Shown here: piece after piece, positions 1 to 7,523 of the stretch
Layout of the letters: every line of letters starts with the position of its first letter
Position numbering within the stretch: the first letter of the stretch is position 1
Assembly: GCA_946479475.1 (NCBI GenBank)
Contig: CAMLGG010000123.1
Location: 1-14,973 of the forward strand
DNA length: 14,973 nt
From: an uncultured Ideonella sp.
Lineage (GTDB): Bacteria > Pseudomonadota > Gammaproteobacteria > Burkholderiales > Burkholderiaceae
Direction of reading: 5' to 3'
Program-made: the position numbers and the translations under genes
Notes under the pieces: model-generated
What the model saw: the letters and a program-made list of their open reading frames with translations, nothing else
Databases searched by the model: none
Told to the model about the DNA's origin: nothing

Positions 1-142
1 GCAATGCCACCACTCGCAGCCGTGGGCCTCGCGCGGCCCGCGCGGCCCGCGCGGTGGCGTGGAGCAATGCGGTCGAGTCGCGGCCGCCGCTGGTGGCCAC
101 GGCGAGCACCATCGCCTTGCTGCGCGCGCCGCGCTCGCTCAT
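1..142 (-). CDS. tilS: tRNA(Ile)-lysidine synthase TilS, N-terminal fragment
   Basis: This is the first 47 codons of a minus-strand gene that continues beyond the left edge. TilS uses ATP to attach lysine to C34 of the CAU-anticodon tRNA-Ile, so that it reads AUA codons; it acts in the cytoplasm and is essential in most bacteria. The visible part carries the N-type PP-loop, SGGRDS at residues 18-23 (family pattern SGGxDS), in the context VLAVATSGGRDSTALLHAT. The ATG at 142 lies 28 bp after the accA stop and is the first ATG in frame; another Met at residue 11 is possible. Neither has a strong Shine-Dalgarno sequence, which fits translation coupled to accA. Residues 29-39 are an Ala/Arg run encoded by a short tandem repeat. 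Other PP-loop ATPases share the motif, but position directly after accA is typical of tilS in Burkholderiales. Confidence 0.85.
   Translation of the reverse strand, partial: MSERGARSKAMVLAVATSGGRDSTALLHATARAARAARGPRLRVVAL
31..57. repeat. 9-bp tandem microrepeat inside tilS
   Basis: The unit GCGCGGCCC occurs at 31-39 and 40-48, followed by a diverged third copy at 49-57. Since 9 is a multiple of 3, the repeat stays in frame and adds Ala/Arg residues just after the TilS PP-loop helix. Confidence 0.6.
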
Positions 143-170
143 CGGCGCCTGCGCCCGCGGGAGGGTGCGC

Positions 171-1142
171 TCAGCGCGCGGTGGTGTCGGTGAAGCGGCC
201 GTAGCTCTTCAGGCGCTCGTAGCGGCGCTCCAGCAGTTCGGGCACGGAGAGATCCGCGACCTGCCGCAGCGCATCGACCAGGCCCCGCTTGAGCTGGGAA
301 GCCATCTGCTTCGGGTCACGGTGCGCGCCGCCCACGGGCTCGTTGACGATCTTGTCGATCAGCCCCAGGGCCTTCAGGCGGTGGGCCGTGATGCCCAGCG
401 CCTCGGCGGCGTCGGACGCGCGCTCGGCCGTCTTCCACAGGATCGAGGCGCAGCCTTCGGGCGAGATGACCGAGTAGACCGAGAACTGCAGCATCAGCAG
501 CTGGTCGGCCACGCTGATGGCCAGCGCGCCCCCGGAGCCGCCCTCCCCGATGATCGTGGTGATGATCGGCACCTCCAGCTGCGACATCTCGTAGATGTTG
601 CGGCCGATGGCCTCGGACTGGCCGCGCTCCTCGGCGCCGACGCCGGGATACGCGCCGGGGGTGTCGACGAAGGTGAACACCGGCAGGCCGAACTTCTCGG
701 CGAGCTTCATCAGGCGCAAGGCCTTGCGGTAGCCCTCGGGGCGCGGCATTCCGAAGTTGCGCGCGGCACGCTCCTTGGTGTCGCGGCCCTTCTGCTGGCC
801 GATCACCATGCAGGCCTGGCCGTTGAAACGCGCCAGGCCGCCGACGATGGAAAGGTCGTCCGCGAAGGCGCGGTCGCCGTGCATCTCCTGGAAGTCGGTG
901 AAGATCTCGGCGACGTAGTCCAGCGTGTAGGGCCGCTGCGGATGGCGCGCGATCTGCGTGACCTGCCAGGGGTTCAGCTGGGTGTAGATGTCCTTGGTGA
1001 GCTGCAGGCTCTTCTTGTCGAGCCGCTCGATCTCCTCGGAGATGTCGACCGCGGACTCGTTCTGCACGTAGCGCAGCTCCTCGATCTTGGATTCCAGCTC
1101 GGCGATGGGTTGCTCGAAGTCCAGGAAATGGCGTTTGCTCAT
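171..1142 (-). CDS. accA: Acetyl-CoA carboxylase carboxyltransferase subunit alpha
   Basis: AccA pairs with AccD to form the carboxyltransferase half of acetyl-CoA carboxylase. That half moves the carboxyl group from carboxybiotin-BCCP to acetyl-CoA to make malonyl-CoA, the first committed step of fatty acid synthesis in the cytoplasm. The protein is 323 aa, the normal size for the family. Seen directly: the N-terminal helical region ([19 protein letters not shown], residues 6-24), the crotonase-like core with [10 protein letters not shown] at 158-167, the oxyanion-hole glycine run [10 protein letters not shown] at 199-208, and [11 protein letters not shown] at 227-237. The ATG at 1142 follows a GAGGGA sequence and gives the conserved [10 protein letters not shown] start. 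The reading frame stays open upstream into alkA, but that extension has no homologous character. It lies 20 bp after alkA and 28 bp before tilS, so it is internal to the cysS operon. Confidence 0.97.
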   Translation of the reverse strand: MSKRHFLDFEQPIAELESKIEELRYVQNESAVDISEEIERLDKKSLQLTKDIYTQLNPWQVTQIARHPQRPYTLDYVAEIFTDFQEMHGDRAFADDLSIVGGLARFNGQACMVIGQQKGRDTKERAARNFGMPRPEGYRKALRLMKLAEKFGLPVFTFVDTPGAYPGVGAEERGQSEAIGRNIYEMSQLEVPIITTIIGEGGSGGALAISVADQLLMLQFSVYSVISPEGCASILWKTAERASDAAEALGITAHRLKALGLIDKIVNEPVGGAHRDPKQMASQLKRGLVDALRQVADLSVPELLERRYERLKSYGRFTDTTAR

Positions 1143-1162
1143 GGGACGTTCCCTCGAAAGGA

Positions 1163-1819
1163 TCAGTATTCGACGGGCAGCGGATCGAGGCTGCGCCACA
1201 GGTACCAGGTGGCCACCGAACGGAACGGTGCCCAGCCTTCGCCGAGTTCGCGCGCTTCCGCCCGCGAGACCGGCTCGCCGCTGAAATAGCTCACGGAGAT
1301 GCCCTTGAGCAGGCCCAGGTCGTCCAGCGGCAGGACGTTCGGGCGCATGAGGTGGAAGATCAGGAACATCTCGGCCGTCCAGCGACCGATGCCGCGGATG
1401 GCGACAAGCTCGTCGATGATCTCCTCGTCGTCCATCTGCTGCCACTGCCGGACGTGCACGGTGCCGTCGTCGAAGTGGCGGGCCAGGTCGATCAGGTACT
1501 CGGTCTTGCGCGCGGAAAGCCCGGCAGCGCGCAGCACGGGGATTTCGAGCGCCAGCACGTCGGCGGGCGCAAGCTTCGTCGGCTGGCCGCCGACCGCGGC
1601 GGCGAACTTGTCCCACACCGATTGGGCAGCCTTGATGGAGATCTGCTGGCCCACGATCGAGCGAGCCAGCGTGGTGAACGCATCGCCGCGGCTTTGCAGG
1701 CGGGCTTCGCCGAACTGCGGGATGAGCTTCTTCATCACCCGGTCGCGCTTGGAAAGATGCTTGCACGCATCGTCCCAGTAGTCCGGCGTCACGCCGGCGC
1801 CGTTGCCCTTGGCCGCCAT
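1163..1819 (-). CDS. alkA: DNA-3-methyladenine glycosylase II (AlkA-type, HhH-GPD)
   Basis: This is a 218-aa monofunctional base-excision enzyme that removes alkylated purines from DNA. The helix-hairpin-helix is visible as [15 protein letters not shown] (residues 138-152, with GIG at 143-145), followed by the Gly/Pro-Asp part, LPLDDLG at 163-169; Asp166 or Asp167 corresponds to the catalytic Asp of E. coli AlkA. SIVGQQIS (54-61) is the usual first conserved block. It is shorter than E. coli AlkA (282 aa): the N-terminal TATA-box-like domain and any Ada domain are absent, as in the compact Mag/AlkA form. The ATG at 1819 shares its A with the last base of the cysS stop (TGATG), so translation is probably coupled. 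The gene symbol is by family; substrate range cannot be read from sequence. Finding it between cysS and accA is common in Burkholderiales. Confidence 0.93.
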   Translation of the reverse strand: MAAKGNGAGVTPDYWDDACKHLSKRDRVMKKLIPQFGEARLQSRGDAFTTLARSIVGQQISIKAAQSVWDKFAAAVGGQPTKLAPADVLALEIPVLRAAGLSARKTEYLIDLARHFDDGTVHVRQWQQMDDEEIIDELVAIRGIGRWTAEMFLIFHLMRPNVLPLDDLGLLKGISVSYFSGEPVSRAEARELGEGWAPFRSVATWYLWRSLDPLPVEY

Positions 1820-3192
1820 CAGGATTTGACCCAGGTGGTGCCTTGCGGCGTGTCCTTGAGCATCACGCCGGCGGCCAGGAGTTCATCGCGGATGCGATCC
1901 GCGGCCGCGAAATCGCGCGCCTTCTTGGCGGCGTTGCGGGCCTCGATGCGCTCGTTGATGGCCGCCTCGTCGAGCCCGGAGCCGGCGCGCAGGAAGGCCG
2001 TGGGCTGCTGCTGCAGCACGCCCAGCGTGCCCCCGAGGGCACGCAGCAGGCCGGCGGCATCCCTGGAACCGCGGTTGACCTCCGACGCGAGCTCGAACAG
2101 CACGGCGATCGCGGCCGGGGTGTTGAAATCGTCGTCCATCGCCGCCCTGAAGGAGGCGGCCTGGCCGGCGGACCAGTCGATCTCGGTGGCTTCGGGCGAC
2201 CCGGCGGCCTCGAGCGCCGTGTACAAGCGCCGCAGGGCACTGCGCGCGTCGTCGAGGTTCGCGTCGCTGAAGTTGAACGGACTGCGGTAGTGCGTGCGCA
2301 GCATGAAGAAGCGCAGCGTCTCGCCGTCGTAGCGCTGCAGCACGTCGCGGATGGTGAAGAAGTTGCCGAGCGACTTCGACATCTTCTCGTTGTCGACGTT
2401 CAGGAAGCCGTTGTGCACCCACACGTTGACGAAGGGGTGGCCGAGCGCCCCTTCGCTTTGCGCGATCTCGTTCTCGTGGTGCGGGAACTGCAGGTCCATG
2501 CCGCCGCCGTGGATGTCGAAACGCTCACCGAGCAGGGCGCAGCTCATGGCAGAGCATTCGATATGCCAGCCGGGACGCCCGGGACCGTAGGGGCCTTCGT
2601 ACTTCGCGTCCGCCGGTTCTTCCGGCTTGGCGGCCTTCCACAGCACGAAATCGAGCGGATCTTCCTTGCCTTCTGCCACGGCCACGCGCTCGCCGGCCCT
2701 CAGCTCGTCGATCGACTTGCCGCTGAGCTTGCCGTAGCCGGGGAACTTGCGCACCGCATAGTTCACATCGCCGTTGCTTGCCCGATAGGCCAGGCCCTTG
2801 GACTCCAGCGTGCCGATCATCGACAGCATCTGCGGCACGTAGTCGGTCGCCCTCGGCTCGTGCGTCGGCCGCGCCACGCCGATCGCGCCGACGTCGGCGT
2901 ACATCGCCTCGAGCATCTCGTCGGTCAGCGCGCGGATGCTGATGCCGCGCTCGACCGCGCGCCTGATGATCTTGTCCTCGATGTCGGTGATGTTGCGGAC
3001 GTAGGTGACGCGATAGCCGCTGGCCTGCAGCCATCGGTAGACGACGTCGAACGCCATCATCATTCGCGCATGACCCATGTGGCACAGGTCATAGATGGTC
3101 ATGCCGCAGACGTACATGCGGACATGTCCCGGCTCGATCGGAGAGAAGTCTTCGACCCGGCGGGTCAGGGTGTTGTAGATGCGCAGGGCCAT
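1819..3192 (-). CDS. cysS: Cysteinyl-tRNA synthetase
   Basis: This class I aminoacyl-tRNA synthetase charges tRNA-Cys in the cytoplasm. The 457-aa length matches the family (E. coli 461). The HIGH signature appears as HMGH (38-41) and the KMSKS loop is intact at 270-274. The four zinc ligands that recognise the cysteine thiol are present: Cys29, Cys213, His238 and Glu242 (the last two in FPHHENE). The DALR/anticodon-binding C-terminal part follows, ending at WVKS. I chose the ATG at 3192; a TTG one codon upstream is possible but adds nothing. No good Shine-Dalgarno sequence is visible before the start. It is the first gene of cysS-alkA-accA-tilS and diverges from ppiA across 135 bp. Its promoter is probably the TATACT box at 3304-3309. 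Confidence 0.97.
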   Translation of the reverse strand: MALRIYNTLTRRVEDFSPIEPGHVRMYVCGMTIYDLCHMGHARMMMAFDVVYRWLQASGYRVTYVRNITDIEDKIIRRAVERGISIRALTDEMLEAMYADVGAIGVARPTHEPRATDYVPQMLSMIGTLESKGLAYRASNGDVNYAVRKFPGYGKLSGKSIDELRAGERVAVAEGKEDPLDFVLWKAAKPEEPADAKYEGPYGPGRPGWHIECSAMSCALLGERFDIHGGGMDLQFPHHENEIAQSEGALGHPFVNVWVHNGFLNVDNEKMSKSLGNFFTIRDVLQRYDGETLRFFMLRTHYRSPFNFSDANLDDARSALRRLYTALEAAGSPEATEIDWSAGQAASFRAAMDDDFNTPAAIAVLFELASEVNRGSRDAAGLLRALGGTLGVLQQQPTAFLRAGSGLDEAAINERIEARNAAKKARDFAAADRIRDELLAAGVMLKDTPQGTTWVKS

Positions 3193-3327
3193 CAACTAAA
3201 GGCTTCGACGAAGGCGCGGTGGCGTCGCTGGGGAAGCGGTCTGGCTGCAAGCGGGAGGGGGCTCGGCCGGGCGCCCGTCGTGCGGGGTCGGTAGAATCGC
3301 CTGAGTATAGCCAAGGAGTTTCCGGAC
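3193..3327. promoter_or_regulatory. Divergent cysS / ppiA intergenic promoter region
   Basis: On the minus strand TATACT (plus coordinates 3304-3309) is a good -10 box for cysS and would give a leader of about 105 nt. On the plus strand TAGAAT (3292-3297) is a candidate -10 for ppiA. The two boxes are only 6 bp apart and almost mirror each other (GGTAGAAT-cgcctg-AGTATAGCC), so polymerases bound at the two promoters would overlap. Neither has a convincing -35. No attenuator or T-box is evident. Confidence 0.4.
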
Positions 3328-3921
3328 GTGACTTCGACTGCCACCGGGGTGTCCCCGATGCCTCGCCGCCTCTTTCAGCGACTCCTCCAGATCGGCGCGG
3401 GCCTGGCGATTGCCTTGCTCGCTGCATCGCCCGCATGGGCACAGAAGGTCAGGCTCGTGACCACCATGGGCGACATCGTCCTGGAGCTCGACAAGGCCAA
3501 GGCGCCCAAGACCGTCGACAACTTCTTGCAGTACGTGAAGGAAGGCCACTACGACGGCACGATCTTCCACCGCGTGATCGAGGGCTTCATGATCCAGGGC
3601 GGCGGCATGCGGCCCGACATGAGCGAGAAGCGCACGCGCGCGCCGATCCCGCTGGAGTCGCACAACGGCCTGTCCAACACGCGTGGCACCGTCGCCATGG
3701 CGCGCACGGCCATGCCCGACTCCGCCACGTCGCAGTTCTTCATCAACGTGGTCGACAACCCGAACCTCGACAGCTACGGCGGTGGCTATGCGGTGTTCGG
3801 CAAGGTGACCCAGGGCATGGAAGTGGTCGACAAGATCAAGGCCGTGCCGACCGGAAACAAGGGCCCGCACCAGAACGTGCCGCTGGAGCCTGTCCTCATC
3901 AAGAAGGCATCGTTGGAGTGA
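3328..3921 (+). CDS. ppiA: Exported peptidyl-prolyl cis-trans isomerase (cyclophilin)
   Basis: This 197-aa cyclophilin catalyses proline cis-trans isomerisation. A signal peptide is visible: basic MPRR and QR (11-18), a hydrophobic stretch (about 22-33), then SPAWA|QK with likely cleavage after Ala38, so the mature enzyme should be periplasmic. The core holds the catalytic FHRV (80-83, Arg82), the GFMIQGGGM block (86-94) and SQFFIN (135-140), as in E. coli PpiA/PpiB. The GTG start at 3328 is chosen because AAGGAG (3313-3318) lies 9 bases upstream; the ATG at 3358 would still give a complete signal peptide but lacks such a site. It is followed after 5 bp by a second, cytosolic cyclophilin, so the pair looks like a tandem duplication in which one copy is exported. 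It leads the ppiA-ppiB-lpxH-mtfA run. Confidence 0.92.
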   Translation: MTSTATGVSPMPRRLFQRLLQIGAGLAIALLAASPAWAQKVRLVTTMGDIVLELDKAKAPKTVDNFLQYVKEGHYDGTIFHRVIEGFMIQGGGMRPDMSEKRTRAPIPLESHNGLSNTRGTVAMARTAMPDSATSQFFINVVDNPNLDSYGGGYAVFGKVTQGMEVVDKIKAVPTGNKGPHQNVPLEPVLIKKASLE

Positions 3922-3926
3922 ATCGA

Positions 3927-4430
3927 ATGACGAAGACCGTTGAACTGACCACCAGCGCCGGCGTGATCCGCCTGGAGCTCGACGACGCCAAGGCCCCCCA
4001 ATCCGTGGCCAACTTCCTCTCCTACGTGAACAAGGGCCACTACGACGGCACCGTGTTCCACCGCGTCATCAAGGGCTTCATGGTCCAGGGCGGCGGCATG
4101 ACCGCCGACATGAAGCAGAAGCCCACCGACGCGCCCATCCAGAACGAAGCCGGCAATGGCCTGAAGAACGACAAGTACACCGTCGCCATGGCGCGCACCA
4201 ATGCGCCGCACTCCGCGACCGCGCAGTTCTTCATCAACACCAAGGACAACGGCTTCCTGAACTTCACGTCCGAGTCGCCCAGCGGCTGGGGCTACGCCGT
4301 GTTCGGCAAGGTCGTCGCGGGCCAGGACGTGGTGGATGCGATCGAGAAGGTCCGCACCGTGAGCAAGGGCTTCCACGACGACGTGCCGCTGGAGGCCGTG
4401 ACGATCGAGAAGGCCGTCGAGATTGCCTGA
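3927..4430 (+). CDS. ppiB: Cytosolic peptidyl-prolyl cis-trans isomerase B (cyclophilin)
   Basis: This is a 167-aa single-domain cyclophilin with no signal peptide, starting [10 protein letters not shown], so it should act in the cytoplasm. The length matches E. coli PpiB (164 aa). FHRV (44-47, catalytic Arg46), GFMVQGGGM (50-58), AQFFIN (99-104) and GYAVFGKV (122-129) are all present, indicating an intact active site. GGAG (3915-3918), which overlaps the ppiA stop, lies 8 bases before the ATG and supports this start. The core is closely similar to the preceding PpiA (for example GHYDGT-FHRVI-GFM-QGGGM in both). PpiB carries an insertion around [11 protein letters not shown] (112-122) that is shorter or different in PpiA. 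Its stop overlaps the likely TTG start of lpxH by 8 bp. Confidence 0.96.
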   Translation: MTKTVELTTSAGVIRLELDDAKAPQSVANFLSYVNKGHYDGTVFHRVIKGFMVQGGGMTADMKQKPTDAPIQNEAGNGLKNDKYTVAMARTNAPHSATAQFFINTKDNGFLNFTSESPSGWGYAVFGKVVAGQDVVDAIEKVRTVSKGFHDDVPLEAVTIEKAVEIA

Positions 4431-5292
4431 CGACAGCGCTCGGGCGCAGGGCACTGCGCCCAGCCCCCGCGGGGGTGGCGCGGCCCCTGCTGAGCCGCCG
4501 CGCGCTGAGCGCGCCGATGCTTCGTTCCGGCTCACACTGCCGCCGTCCATCCGGACGGCGGACTTCATTTCGGACCTGCACCTGAGTCCCGAGCTGCCGC
4601 AGACCTTGTCTGCGCTGGCGGCGTACCTGCGTGCGACCCGCGCCGGGGCCCTGTTCATCCTCGGCGACCTGTTCGAAGCCTGGGTGGGAGACGATTCGAG
4701 TGCGATGCCTTTCGAATCCCAGGTGCTGGACCTGCTGGCCCGATCGGCGCAGGAGCGCCCCCTCTTCATCATGCGAGGCAACCGCGATTTCCTGCTGGGA
4801 CCGCGCTTCTTCGAGGCCACCGGCGCTGTCGACCTGCCGGATCCGGCTGTCGTGATCGCGCCTGGCATCTCGCGCGAAGCGGTGCTGCTCAGCCACGGCG
4901 ATGCCCTGTGCCTGGCCGACACCGCGTACCAGCAGTTCCGCTCGCAGGTCCGGCAGCCGGCGTGGCAGGAAGCCTTCCTCGCCAAGCCTCTGGACCAGCG
5001 GCAAGCCATTGGCGCACAGATGCGTGCTGCAAGCCGCGAGCATCAGCAGCGCGCCGAGCCCATCACTTACGCGGATGCGGATTCGGCGCTCGCCCAGGCC
5101 TGGCTCCAAGCCGCCGGCGCACGCACGCTCATCCACGGCCACACCCACCGCCCGCAGAGCGAGCTTCGCGCAGAAGGCTGGCAACGCCATGTGCTGAGCG
5201 ACTGGGACTGCGATCACGCGAGCCCTTCCCGCGCCGAAGTCCTGCGCTGGTCCGGCGAAGGGTTCACACGCCTGTCGCCGGGTGAGGCCTGA
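4423..5292 (+). CDS. lpxH: UDP-2,3-diacylglucosamine diphosphatase LpxH
   Basis: LpxH hydrolyses UDP-2,3-diacylglucosamine to lipid X and UMP, the fourth step of lipid A synthesis, as a peripheral enzyme at the inner face of the inner membrane. All calcineurin-type metallophosphatase motifs are present: SDLHLS (50-55; Asp51, His53), GDLFEAW (81-87; Asp82), GNRDF (119-123; Asn120), SHGD (157-160; His158) and HGHTHRP (238-244). From SDLHLS onward the length matches the roughly 240-aa family. The start is uncertain. The only normal start codon upstream of SDLHLS is TTG at 4423, which overlaps ppiB by 8 bp and gives about 46 extra residues rich in Ala, Pro, Arg and Gly. These are encoded largely by a palindromic GC element (4442-4514). 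Real translation may begin later at a non-standard codon such as CTG 4537. mtfA follows after 3 bp. Confidence 0.93.
   Translation: MPDDSARAQGTAPSPRGGGAAPAEPPRAERADASFRLTLPPSIRTADFISDLHLSPELPQTLSALAAYLRATRAGALFILGDLFEAWVGDDSSAMPFESQVLDLLARSAQERPLFIMRGNRDFLLGPRFFEATGAVDLPDPAVVIAPGISREAVLLSHGDALCLADTAYQQFRSQVRQPAWQEAFLAKPLDQRQAIGAQMRAASREHQQRAEPITYADADSALAQAWLQAAGARTLIHGHTHRPQSELRAEGWQRHVLSDWDCDHASPSRAEVLRWSGEGFTRLSPGEA
4442..4514. repeat. Multi-hairpin palindromic GC element at the lpxH 5' end
   Basis: Three adjacent palindromes lie here. GGGCGCAG-ggca-CTGCGCCC (4442-4461) is an 8-bp stem. CCCCCGCGGGGG (4464-4475) is a perfect 12-bp palindrome. The third part has two alternative pairings, GCGCGGC (4478-4484) with GCCGCGC (4497-4503), or GCGCGC-tga-GCGCGC (4500-4514). 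It looks like an intergenic REP-like or terminator-like element rather than ordinary coding sequence. Whether it recurs elsewhere in the genome cannot be seen from this window. Confidence 0.6.
4540..4561 (+). other. Perfect hairpin just before the conserved LpxH core
   Basis: CCGCCGTCC-atcc-GGACGGCGG forms a 9-bp perfect stem with a 4-base loop. It ends 7 bases before the codons for the conserved FISDLHLS block. It is in coding sequence if the TTG start is right, or in the leader if translation starts later. It could slow or time lpxH translation; this is inference. Confidence 0.5.
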
Positions 5293-5295
5293 GCG

Positions 5296-6078
5296 ATGGT
5301 GTTGCCCCGGCTTTGGCGCGGCCTGAGCCTTTGGCGCGAGGCCCGCGCCTTGCAGCGCCACGCCGTGCCGGATGGCCTGTGGCAGACGATCCTGGCGGCC
5401 TACCCCTTCATTGCTTCGCGCTCGGTCGAGGACCGCGAGGCGCTGCGCTCGCTCGTCAGCCTGTTTCTTTCGCGCAAGGAGTTCCACGGCGCGCAGGGCC
5501 TGCAGGTGACCGACGAGATGGCCGTGGCCATCGCCGCGCAGGCCTGCCTGCCGATCCTGCATCTGGGCATCTCGGCTTACGACGACTTCGTCGGCATCGT
5601 GGTCCACCCCGATGAAGTCGTGGCCCAGCGCGAGGTGATGGACGAGGACGGCATCGTGCACGAGTACGACGAGGTCCTGTCCGGCGAGGCCGTGAGCGGC
5701 GGCCCGGTGATGCTGGCCTGGTCCGACGTGGCCGCTGCCGGCGAAACCGCCGAGCTGGCGTACAACGTCGTCATCCACGAGTTCGCCCACGTCCTCGACA
5801 TGGCCGACGGTGAGGCCGACGGCGTGCCGTTGTTGCCCACCACGCAGGCGCGCGAGGCCTGGATAGAGTGCATCGACTCCGAGTACGTGCGTTTCGTCGA
5901 GCGCATCGATGCCGGCGAGGAAGACACCGTGCTGGATCCCTATGGCGCCGAGGGCGTGGAGGAATTCTTTGCCGTCGCGGCCGAAGCCTTCTTCGTCGCG
6001 CCGCGAGGCATGCGGGAAGAGCATCCCGGCCTGTACGCGCTGTTCACGGGCTACTTCCGCCAAGACCCTCTCGCCTGA
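5296..6078 (+). CDS. mtfA: MtfA-family zinc-dependent peptidase
   Basis: This 260-aa member of the MtfA (peptidase M90) family is close in length to E. coli MtfA (265 aa). In enterobacteria MtfA binds and inactivates the glucose repressor Mlc (DgsA) and has zinc-dependent aminopeptidase activity. The zinc site is clear: HEFAH at 161-165 (His161, Glu162, His165), followed by LDMADGEADG, with the third ligand probably Glu223 in EEFFAVAAEAFF (222-233). No signal peptide or membrane helix is seen, so it should be cytosolic. The ATG lies 3 bp after the lpxH stop, so translation is likely coupled. No Mlc or PTS gene is in the window, so the Mlc role cannot be assumed here. eutB follows after 41 bp. 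Confidence 0.92.
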   Translation: MVLPRLWRGLSLWREARALQRHAVPDGLWQTILAAYPFIASRSVEDREALRSLVSLFLSRKEFHGAQGLQVTDEMAVAIAAQACLPILHLGISAYDDFVGIVVHPDEVVAQREVMDEDGIVHEYDEVLSGEAVSGGPVMLAWSDVAAAGETAELAYNVVIHEFAHVLDMADGEADGVPLLPTTQAREAWIECIDSEYVRFVERIDAGEEDTVLDPYGAEGVEEFFAVAAEAFFVAPRGMREEHPGLYALFTGYFRQDPLA

Positions 6079-6098
6079 GCGGCCGCACCGATCGCCTT

Positions 6099-6117
6099 GG
6101 GGGAGCTAAAGTCTCCC
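6099..6117 (+). promoter_or_regulatory. eutB ribosome-binding region folded into a small hairpin
   Basis: A purine run GGGGGAG (6099-6105) is the only Shine-Dalgarno candidate for eutB. It lies 14 bases from the ATG at 6120, farther than ideal. Its GGGAG (6101-6105) is complementary to CTCCC (6113-6117) across a 7-base loop, so a hairpin could mask the site, or could shorten the effective distance to the start. No B12 riboswitch consensus is visible in this 41-bp gap. Confidence 0.35.
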
Positions 6118-6119
6118 GC

Positions 6120-7523
6120 ATGGCCTTTCGCGCGCGAATCGGCATTCACGAGCACCGTTTCGACGACCTGGCGTCGCTGATGGCGCGCGCCTCCCCGGAA
6201 CGCTCGGGCGATCAACTGGCCGGCATCGCGGCGAGCTCGGCGCAAGAGCGCGCCGCCGCCCAACGCGCACTGGCCGATCTGCACTTGCGGCACTTCCTGC
6301 AGGAAGCAGTGGTGCCGTACGAGTCGGACGAAGTCACGCGACTGATCATCGACCACCACGACAAGGCCTCGTTCGCGCCGGTGTCCGGCTTCACGGTGGG
6401 CGAGTTCCGCGACTGGCTGCTGTCGGATGCCGCGTCCGGGAAGGCGCTGTCCGCGCTGGCCAAGGGCCTGACCCCCGAGATGGTGGCGGCCGTCTCCAAG
6501 CTGATGCGCAACCAGGACCTGATCCTGGTGGCGCGCAAATGCCAGGTCCGAACGCGCTTTCGGGACACCATCGGCCTGCCAGGCCGCCTGGCGACGCGGC
6601 TGCAGCCCAACCACCCGACTGATGACGCGGCGGGCATTGCTGCAAGCGTGCTGGATGGCCTGATGTACGGCAGCGGCGACGCGGTCATCGGCATCAATCC
6701 GGCGTCCGACAACGTCCCTCAGGTCGAACACCTGCTGCGCATGCTCGACGCGGTGATCAGCCAGTACGAGGTTCCGACCCAATCCTGTGTGCTGACGCAT
6801 GTGACCAACACCTTGCAAGCCATCGATCGGGGTGCCCCTGTCGACCTGGTGTTCCAGTCCATCGGCGGCACGGAGGCCACCAACCGCAGCTTCGGGATCG
6901 ACCTTGCACTGCTGGCGCAAGCGCGCCAGGCGGCCTTGTCGCTGAAGCGCGGCGCTCGCTTCGACGACGGCAGCATCGGCGACAACGTCATGTACTTCGA
7001 GACCGGCCAGGGCAGCGCGCTGTCGGCCAACGCGCACCACGGCTGCGACCAGCAGACCATCGAGGCCCGCGCTTACGCGGTGGCTCGCCATTTCGAGCCG
7101 CTGCTGGTCAACAGCGTGGTCGGCTTCATCGGGCCGGAGTACCTCTACGACGGCAAGCAGATCATCCGCGCCGGCCTGGAAGACCACTTCTGCGCCAAGC
7201 TGCTCGGCCTGCCGATGGGTGTCGATATCTGCTACACCAACCACGCCGAGGCGGACCAGAACGACATGGATGTCCTGCTGACGCTGCTGGGCGTGGCCGG
7301 CTGCAGCTTCATCATGGGGGTCCCCGGTTCGGACGACGTGATGCTGAACTACCAGACCACCTCGTTCCACGATGCCCTGTATGCGCGCCGCGTGCTGGGC
7401 CTGCGCCCCGCGCCGGAGTTCGAGGCCTGGCTGCAGCGCATGGGCATCTTCGAGCCCGGAGATGTCGTTCGTCTCGAACGGACCATGCCCCCGGCTTTCT
7501 CTCGCCTGCTGCCCCCGAAATGA
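6120..7523 (+). CDS. eutB: Ethanolamine ammonia-lyase large subunit
   Basis: EutB is the catalytic subunit of adenosylcobalamin-dependent ethanolamine ammonia-lyase, which converts ethanolamine to acetaldehyde and ammonia. The protein is 467 aa (E. coli 453). The TIM-barrel signature is intact: [13 protein letters not shown] (157-169), [14 protein letters not shown] (246-259) and [20 protein letters not shown] (289-308). Glu294 matches E. coli Glu287 and Asp369 in [16 protein letters not shown] matches Asp362, the substrate amino-group ligands. The ATG at 6120 gives the conserved [21 protein letters not shown] start. Its TGA overlaps the eutC ATG (ATGA), the usual coupling for the two subunits. 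No eutA reactivase, transporter, aldehyde dehydrogenase or microcompartment shell gene is in the window, which points to a simple cytosolic pathway that may be completed elsewhere. The gene may be read from the ppiA run or from an unseen promoter. Confidence 0.97.
   Translation: MAFRARIGIHEHRFDDLASLMARASPERSGDQLAGIAASSAQERAAAQRALADLHLRHFLQEAVVPYESDEVTRLIIDHHDKASFAPVSGFTVGEFRDWLLSDAASGKALSALAKGLTPEMVAAVSKLMRNQDLILVARKCQVRTRFRDTIGLPGRLATRLQPNHPTDDAAGIAASVLDGLMYGSGDAVIGINPASDNVPQVEHLLRMLDAVISQYEVPTQSCVLTHVTNTLQAIDRGAPVDLVFQSIGGTEATNRSFGIDLALLAQARQAALSLKRGARFDDGSIGDNVMYFETGQGSALSANAHHGCDQQTIEARAYAVARHFEPLLVNSVVGFIGPEYLYDGKQIIRAGLEDHFCAKLLGLPMGVDICYTNHAEADQNDMDVLLTLLGVAGCSFIMGVPGSDDVMLNYQTTSFHDALYARRVLGLRPAPEFEAWLQRMGIFEPGDVVRLERTMPPAFSRLLPPK

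Noticed and set aside
1143..1766. N-terminal extension of accA, making a 531-aa protein
   Set aside because: The extension is an out-of-frame reading of alkA; the family start MSKRHF with a nearby Shine-Dalgarno sequence is at 1142.
1843..3294. Long plus-strand open frame antisense to cysS
   Set aside because: Its predicted protein is His/Arg/Gly-rich with no motif, and it mirrors the codon pattern of cysS. GC-rich genes often leave long open antisense frames.
3193..3327. T-box or attenuator for cysS
   Set aside because: No T-box consensus, leader peptide or terminator/antiterminator pair is visible; T-boxes are rare in Proteobacteria.
4264..6063. 599-codon minus-strand open frame opposite ppiB, lpxH and mtfA
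   Set aside because: It crosses three well-identified genes, has no recognisable domain and no start signal; an effect of high GC third positions.
6079..6119. Cobalamin riboswitch upstream of eutB
   Set aside because: The gap is only 41 bp, far too short for a B12 riboswitch, and no B12-box-like sequence is seen.
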